Origin: Phoronis ovalis
Taxonomy: Eukaryota; Phoronida; Phoronidae
Assembly: GCA_028565635.1 (NCBI GenBank)
Contig: JAOXYB010027279.1
Location: 1-15,553 of the forward strand
Direction: 5' to 3'
Length of the DNA stretch: 15,553 nucleotides
The notes below the pieces were generated by a model, which did not search any database, was not told the DNA's origin, and was given only the letters and a program-made list of their open reading frames with translations. Shown in pieces: positions 11,183 through 15,553 of this stretch (its first letter is position 1; the number at the start of each line of letters is the position of its first letter). Made by a program: the position numbers and the translations under genes.

Positions 11183-11200
11183 CTAAAAATAAAGTTGAAA
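11183..11200 (-). other. Probable splice acceptor just upstream of the GPB5 start codon
   Basis: Reading the minus strand, a pyrimidine-rich run (TTTCAACTTTATTTTTAG) ends in AG at 11184-11183, only three bases before the first ATG (GTCATGG). This is what a 3' splice site for a 5' untranslated intron looks like, so the mRNA probably begins in a non-coding exon further upstream at higher coordinates. Seen in sequence; splicing itself is inferred. Confidence 0.5.
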
Positions 11201-11774
11201 CGTGTGATAATAAATAAAGTTTGCTAAGGAAAAATAAATGGTTATATTAATATGCACCCTATGTGGTTACAAGGAGTAATTAATTACAATTCATTACTTT
11301 AATAATGTTGGTCTCCTGGGCTTATGCAGCATGGTTCTGAAAACTAGATCACGTTTTGTTATTTCTTCGTCTATTCTGACTGGTTAATCAATTTCACGTT
11401 TGTGAGATGCATGACTTTTGAAGAGATCTATTATTACCAATCTGTTCAATTGTTATATCAGGTACTCATTGTGAATTAACATCATGAATTCCCAGACAAT
11501 GTCTGCTCGATGATCAAGCAATTTAAATGAATGCATAAAAAATACATTTGTACTAAATATGCAACCGATAAAACCCTGGAACGGAATAAAATTACTTTTT
11601 TGATGCCAGAAATGAAGTTTCAGGTTAATGTATGAAAACATGATTTTTCTTTTTGCAAAACCAAAATCTGCGTTTCTGTATTCTATAAATTAAAGCATTA
11701 ACAGTATATATCAAAGATCATAATATCAATAATATAATACCGTCAATAGCTCTGGCGTACACATGTGTCTTAAT

Positions 11775-11786
11775 ACTTACCTACAA
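11775..11786 (-). other. Candidate 5' UTR splice donor for GPB5
   Basis: The minus strand reads TTGTAG|GTAAGTATT with the exon end at 11781, a strong donor consensus. Pairing it with the acceptor at 11183 would give a 598-bp 5' UTR intron (11183-11780). Another usable donor (TTTGG|GTAAGC, near 12173) exists, so the choice is uncertain. No TATA box or initiator could be assigned upstream. Confidence 0.2.
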
Positions 11787-12795
11787 ATCACAAAAGCATT
11801 CTTGGGTGAGATTTACGACACTTGTCGTGTTTTACAATGCTATAAAGTGATCACAAAGTTTCTACAAGGCTGTGATAATGCTATGTAGCTGTGGATGCAT
11901 TGGGGTAATGATGTTCACCTCTAGTTTTATCGAATGTTTACCTAAGTTGCCTAACTGATATAAAAATACCTGCCCAGATATTTTTTTATGGTGATTATGA
12001 CAGTGGTACACTAGTTAATTTTAAATGAAAGCAAAAGTTGTGAATGAAACACCTTTAAAGATAAAACAGAACTAAAACAGTACTATACAATCTTTCTACT
12101 GGCATAAATAAAAGTACATCTTGGCGTATTCGTGGAAAGTAAACTGAGAAAACTTGCTTACCCAAATAATAATTTTCTCTGTATCTGTAATCGAGGCGTC
12201 GAATTCTTTATTCTTAGTAGCTTGTCAAGAAATTCTTGATTTTATTGATGACTAGTACGTAGTTCACAGTAATGTCGCTAACTGACAGATCTATAGTATA
12301 TTATGATAAATGTTCTATACTAAATATCACTGCCGTTCATAAAATGTTACCATGTATCTTATTGGTTGCTTTATAATTATATAAGTGACGTCATTCATAT
12401 CTTATCGACTGGTTATTTATATCATGCAAATTGGTAGGGGTGGTTTGTATTTATTACAATAAATCAAACACACGCCTAATGTTGGGGACATTCTTTTCCA
12501 ATTAGAAGGCAAACAAAATTTTATTGATTGTGATTTGTTTAGACGTTTAGCATTAAACAAATGCCAAATATCCGTAATGCGTGAGAAAGCATGGCTATGA
12601 GGTATGCACGCGTCACTGTTTACAGAAACTGATAAAATATTTAAAATTTTAAAGATAATTTTGAGCAAAATTTAATTATAGAAAGGATTTTAAGGAAATT
12701 GATAGATTCCGGCTTAAGAATAAGATATTAGCAAATACGATTAATATTTGTTAAATGTGGTACCTACTACTAGGTGGAAATAACACAAAAAAAAC

Positions 12796-12855
12796 AAAGT
12801 TCCAGAAGGAAAAAATCACTGCTGTATAGTGATATCCTTTCCATTCTGTACTTTT
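12796..12855. repeat. Imperfect stem-loop of about 60 nt
   Basis: The left arm, 12796-12820, reads AAAGTTCCAGAAGG, an A-run, then ATCACT. The right arm, 12828-12855, reads AGTGATATCCTTTCC, then ATTCTGTACTTTT. They pair over about 20-25 positions with small bulges around a 7-nt loop (GCTGTAT). Size and shape would suit a small MITE remnant or, less likely, a microRNA precursor. It shares the 11-mer TTCCAGAAGGA with the element at 3456-3650. Confidence 0.5.
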
Positions 12856-13570
12856 CAGTATTACTGTTGTATAAAATGCTGGACTAACTATTTTAGGCTA
12901 TTTTTCGTTTTATAAATTTAATTACGACGCTTAGAAATAATTTATTTGAGTTGTATATTTCTGTCAAAATTTGTATCACACAGCAACTAGTTGTCACTAA
13001 GTAGGCACGAAATCTATTTAAAATATTTTTATAATAATTTATGATACATGCAAACTGATAACATTTATGAATTATAAATAATCTGTAAATAATCAGTTTA
13101 TATTTATTAAAACAGTATTAACATTTTTGTTGTGCTACTCAGACGTGGAGAGTCAAAAATCGAGAAATATATTTACATTAATATTGTGGTTACTCTATTT
13201 ACTTCATATATTTCATTAAAAATTGTGTTTTTCTCTGCTTATGCTATAAGGCAGTTGACTAAATTGTATTTTATTGAGTAAATTGTTATCAATTTGGGTC
13301 AAATAATGAATGATTTAAATCAGCTATGGTCACTAAAACTGGGAAAATCCACAGGAAGGCAAAAAGGTAGTCTTAAAGATACGAAACTATTGAAACAGCT
13401 CAGCACTCTTACGGATTTCTATTTACACTAGCTTTTGCGATCCATAACAAAATTTGCAGTGTCTTCCACCAGACGTCGCCTGTTGACTACTGCGGATACC
13501 GTACATTGGACATGCTACCCCGGGGGGCTCACTTGAAAAAAGTCGGGTACACATGCTCGTCCGTAGTGTG

Positions 13571-13655
13571 CAAAATAAGCCCCTAAACGGGAAGTAGAGG
13601 ATCAAAATACCGCCCCTATATGGGAGGATTTTGCTCAAAAATGTATCCCTAAACC
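13571..13655 (+). repeat. Left internal subrepeat block of the foldback element (three ~32-bp units)
   Basis: Three degenerate direct units start at 13571, 13603 and 13636. Each begins CAAAA and carries a core near CCCCTAAACGGG (variants CCCCTATATGGG and CCCTAAACC). The core is itself close to palindromic. Confidence 0.65.
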
Positions 13656-13750
13656 AGGCCCGTCAGACACTTTTTGAAAAGGGGGTGCGTTTGTGGTGTT
13701 TTAGAATTACCGATTTCAGAAAATATCAGTTCAGTAATCAAATAAAAGGT

Positions 13751-13831
13751 TGCTGAAACGTCTCCGTGCTGCCAGAAAAAATGGACAAGCAAAAAAAAAA
13801 GGTCGTTTCCATGCTGAAACGTCTCCGTGCT
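13751..13831 (+). repeat. 20-bp exact direct repeat inside the foldback element
   Basis: TGCTGAAACGTCTCCGTGCT occurs at 13751-13770 and again at 13812-13831, 61 bases apart, separated by an A-rich linker with an A10 run. It points to a local duplication in the element core. Confidence 0.85.
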
Positions 13832-13935
13832 TCTAATAATAAATGCAGCAGTAAACATTTGGACTATAGGCCCGACGGTAGGCCTTGTTTGTTTTATAAC
13901 TTTACCTGATAAAAAACCAACCGGGAGGTGTAGGT

Positions 13936-14029
13936 GAAAAACCAACCCCTAAACCCCCATTTGCCAAAAACATGCCCCTAAATGTGGTTTTCCGCCAAAA
14001 TCAACCCCTAAACGGGGTTCCCGGGAACC
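13936..14029 (+). repeat. Right internal subrepeat block of the foldback element (three ~30-bp units)
   Basis: Three direct units start at 13936, 13965 and 13996. They have the same layout and orientation as the left block: (C/G)AAAA, a short spacer, then cores CCCCTAAACCCC, CCCCTAAATGTGG and CCCCTAAACGGGG. Because the blocks run in the same direction while the element ends are inverted, the blocks are not simply part of the inverted repeat. Confidence 0.65.
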
Positions 14030-14131
14030 CCGTCGAACGTCAAAAAAGGTACCCGGCCCTTTTCCCCGTTTTTTCGGACGAGCATGCGTACCCGACTTTT
14101 TTTCAAGTGAGCCCCCCCCCCGGCAAGCTAC

Positions 14132-14605
14132 GGAGATTCTAAGTCAAGCTACATATAACTGTAAATTGGAACAGAAGATTTGTTTTTAAACATCGCAGCG
14201 TTAATTCCCTGTATGACTCTTGAATAAGAACAGATCAGAATAAACATTTTAATTTTTTCCTGCTGACGCAGTATAGTAACATATTTTTTGACATACAACT
14301 AGTTATCTTCAAAACCGATTGTTAGGTAGACAAGCAAGCAATAAATAAAATTAAATCAGTTTTAAGCAACACACTTGTTTATTTCAATTTATTATTTCCT
14401 GTTTTTCGTTTTTCACACGAAGCTTTACAAACTTTCTGCATGGTTTTATAAATAGTTTACCTACTGAACACTAGGAGGTTTATAGGCACATCTCGTCAAC
14501 TTTCGATAATCTCGGGTAACAACTCGCTGGTACCGAGTCAAGTGAATGTGTCTATGCCGTTCTTCAGCTTCTTACTGAAAGCCAGTGATTTCAAGGGTCT
14601 TGAAA
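14132..14605 (+). promoter_or_regulatory. Upstream region and probable 5' UTR/promoter of the FAM98-like gene
   Basis: 474 bases between the 13.5-14.1 kb foldback element and the FAM98-like ATG. The last 130 bases are less AT-rich and more complex (around GGTAACAACTCGCTGGTACC) than the AT-rich stretch before them, as expected for a 5' UTR and core promoter. No TATA box was found at a usable distance. The transcription start is not determined. Confidence 0.3.
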
Positions 14606-14643
14606 ATGGAAAACGACATTTTAGACTCCCTTGAGGACCTGGG
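14606..14643 (+). CDS. FAM98: FAM98-family protein, first coding exon (partial gene)
   Basis: A 38-base first exon: ATG in good context (GAAAATGG) encoding MENDILDSLEDL plus two bases (GG) of the next codon, then a strong donor GTGAGT at 14644. Reading on unspliced meets TGA at once, so splicing is required. The peptide closely matches the start of FAM98A/FAM98B, whose N-terminus contains DILESLEDLGY as I recall it. The GG split codon would complete the conserved Gly. In the family, FAM98 proteins associate with the RTCB-DDX1 tRNA-splicing ligase complex. No continuation (Gly-Tyr-x-Gly-Pro-Leu-Leu) was found between here and the window end, so exon 2 probably lies beyond 15553. Identification rests on twelve residues and a splice site. 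Confidence 0.65.
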
Positions 14644-14921
14644 GTGAGTTAAACTCATCTATACAGTAGTACTATTGTATTTATTCTGAGGTTGGTTTAC
14701 ACGACCTTCTCTGCTCCCCTGCTTGATAAAACTTTTTTTAAAAGATAAGATAACGGTAAGATAATAAACTAATTCAAGTAGATTCTTAACCTTGACTTTA
14801 TCACAGCTATCCCCGTATCGTATTAAGGTAATTATTATTTATACAGCCAATCCTGGGAGTACTGTCATACAAAGTCTCTCTAAGCCCGACAGGGTGCTTG
14901 CAAGAAAACTTGGTGGGGATG

Positions 14922-15276
14922 ACCCGGCGGAGGGGTACTCAAGGTATTTTTTGGTGTGAGAGTGCAGCCCAGTTGAAAGTTTTGGATTTGGATTGTATAC
15001 TTCTTACTGTATTTTACAGCAAATAATTTGGATTAATTTTAAGTTTGTATCCATAAAAAGATTTTTGGAATTTGGTTTGCATCAGTCAGTTTGCATAAAA
15101 ATGGATTGCTACTCAAATATTTTAAAATTTTGGAATACTACCCTTATATTTCAGAACATTTAGATTGCTACCCTTATATTTCAAAAATTTTTGATTGTGT
15201 TTGCTACCACAAGCTAAAATTTTTTCATTAGGTTGGGCAGCACATCCTCAGTCAAAAAACCATGAGTACCCCGGGG
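14922..15276. mobile_element. Second foldback (MITE-like) element, in the FAM98-like first intron
   Basis: The left arm (about 14931-14972) contains GGGTACTCAAGG, a T-run, then TGCAGCCCA. The right arm (15234-15276) is the inverted version: TGGGCAGCACA, an A-run, then CCATGAGTACCCCGGGG. Arms are about 40-45 bases with several mismatches. GGGGATG flanks both sides (14915-14921 and 15273-15279) and may be a target-site duplication overlapping the end. The interior is AT-rich with degenerate ~30-bp units. No transposase frame is present. The ends resemble those of the 13.5 kb element (CCCCGGGG then CTCA), so the two may share a superfamily. Confidence 0.65.
15138..15183 (+). repeat. Exact 16-bp direct repeat, period 30, inside the second foldback element
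   Basis: CTACCCTTATATTTCA occurs at 15138-15153 and 15168-15183. Looser copies of the surrounding ~30-bp unit (TTTGGATTG...TAC) extend leftward to about 14980. The period resembles that of the subrepeats in the 13.5 kb element, although the sequence differs. Confidence 0.75.
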
Positions 15277-15553
15277 ATGTGAGGCCCAAGGTAAGGCACC
15301 CTTATCCCATATTAAAAACTGCATTCCAAAAAAATACCTGAGGTTAAAGTTATTTGCAAAAAACACTCCATGGTAGAAAAATCCCAGAAATATACACCCT
15401 ATAGTTTATATCAACACGAAATACGTCAAAAAATAAGTAACAAAATATTGCTCTTCTGGATTTCGACTTTTTTATTCATGAGCAGAATTATTGCGAGCCA
15501 GTGAGGATACCCCAGATTCCCACTGACCACAGAGTAATTACTTTGGCACTCCA

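Larger units (their letters stand above)
11201..13517. other. Space between the divergent GPB5 and FAM98-like genes
   Basis: AT-rich and without a recognisable coding exon. It should contain the GPB5 promoter and any 5' untranslated exon, reading to the left. The only structures noted are the candidate donor near 11781 and the stem-loop at 12796-12855. Open frames at 11453-11641 and 12417-12668 look like chance. Confidence 0.45.
13518..14123. mobile_element. GC-rich foldback (MITE-like) element with long terminal inverted repeats
   Basis: Left end 13518-13563 and right end 14075-14123 are inverted copies of each other. Both read GGCTCACTTGAAAAAA, then GTCGGGTAC, one mismatch, then CATGCTCGTCCG, with one extra A and a longer C run on the right arm. 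The sequence GCTAC lies at or next to both ends (13514-13518 and 14127-14131) and may be a target-site duplication; on the left its last base overlaps the element end. The interior is much more GC-rich than the surroundings and contains subrepeat blocks at each end. No transposase is visible, so it would be non-autonomous. The 98-codon minus-strand frame within it is repeat-derived. The superfamily is unassigned. Confidence 0.8.
14644..15553 (+). other. Start of the FAM98-like first intron, to the window end
   Basis: Begins with the donor GTGAGT at 14644. It contains the second foldback element (14922-15276) and then about 275 bases of AT-rich DNA with loosely repeated CACCCTTAT and CCATGGTAGAAAAA-like motifs, perhaps more repeat sequence. 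An acceptor-like site at 14838-14842 (TTTATACAG) is followed in the required frame by a stop after about 18 codons and shows no FAM98 similarity, so it was not used. Confidence 0.45.

Noticed and set aside
13649-13945. 98-codon minus-strand open frame, the longest in the window
   Set aside because: It lies wholly inside the 13.5-14.1 kb foldback element and covers the 20-bp direct repeat and A-run. Its translation shows no domain and no transposase motif.
14838-14900. Possible FAM98 exon 2 after TTTATACAG
   Set aside because: In the phase required by exon 1 it reads SWEYCHTKSL then a stop, with no resemblance to the conserved FAM98 continuation.
1-15553. tRNA genes, CRISPR arrays and bacterial-type operons
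   Set aside because: No sequence matching a tRNA B-box with a foldable cloverleaf was seen, no regularly spaced identical repeats with unique spacers, and no ribosome-binding-site/ORF structure. The 30-bp subrepeats at 13.6-14.0 kb are degenerate and contiguous, unlike CRISPR.

Overview
The window looks like animal (bilaterian invertebrate) nuclear DNA. It is AT-rich, roughly two-thirds A+T by eye. It has no long intact ORF, no bacterial operon structure, short coding exons bounded by GT...AG introns, and several small hairpin-type repeats. I cannot name the species. A lophotrochozoan or a non-vertebrate deuterostome would fit, but nothing here is diagnostic.

Two genes can be supported, arranged head to head. 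On the minus strand at 9989-11179 is a complete two-exon coding region for a secreted cystine-knot hormone subunit of the glycoprotein hormone beta-5 (GPB5, thyrostimulin beta) family. Coding exon 1 (11179-10970) holds the signal peptide and the first four mature cysteines, including the CWGRC (C-x-G-x-C) motif. A 789-bp phase-0 intron follows. Coding exon 2 (10180-9989) holds the other six cysteines, including the C-x-C motif, and the stop. The spliced protein is 133 residues with ten mature cysteines spaced almost exactly as in GPB5. A poly(A) signal lies about 200 bp after the stop, and a splice acceptor three bases before the first ATG suggests an upstream non-coding exon. On the plus strand at 14606-14643 is a short first coding exon whose twelve residues match the start of FAM98 proteins (tRNA-ligase-complex associated). 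It ends in a GTGAGT donor; the rest of that gene lies beyond the window or was not recognised.

The sequence around FAM98 exon 1 carries two foldback (MITE-like) elements. One, of about 600 bp (13518-14123), is GC-rich with about 45-bp terminal inverted repeats and two blocks of roughly 30-bp internal subrepeats. The other, of about 350 bp (14922-15276), has similar ends and also a 30-bp internal period. Their shared end pattern, CCCCGGGG followed shortly by CTCA, suggests one superfamily. A third, unrelated AT-rich palindromic element lies at 3456-3650.

The left 9.8 kb and the space between the two genes look non-coding. They contain small hairpins, one (TA)n tract, a 29-bp tandem duplication and degenerate direct repeats. 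The best candidate for biological interest is the GPB5 hormone gene, which automatic ORF calling splits and would miss. Its usual partner gene, GPA2, was not seen in the window.
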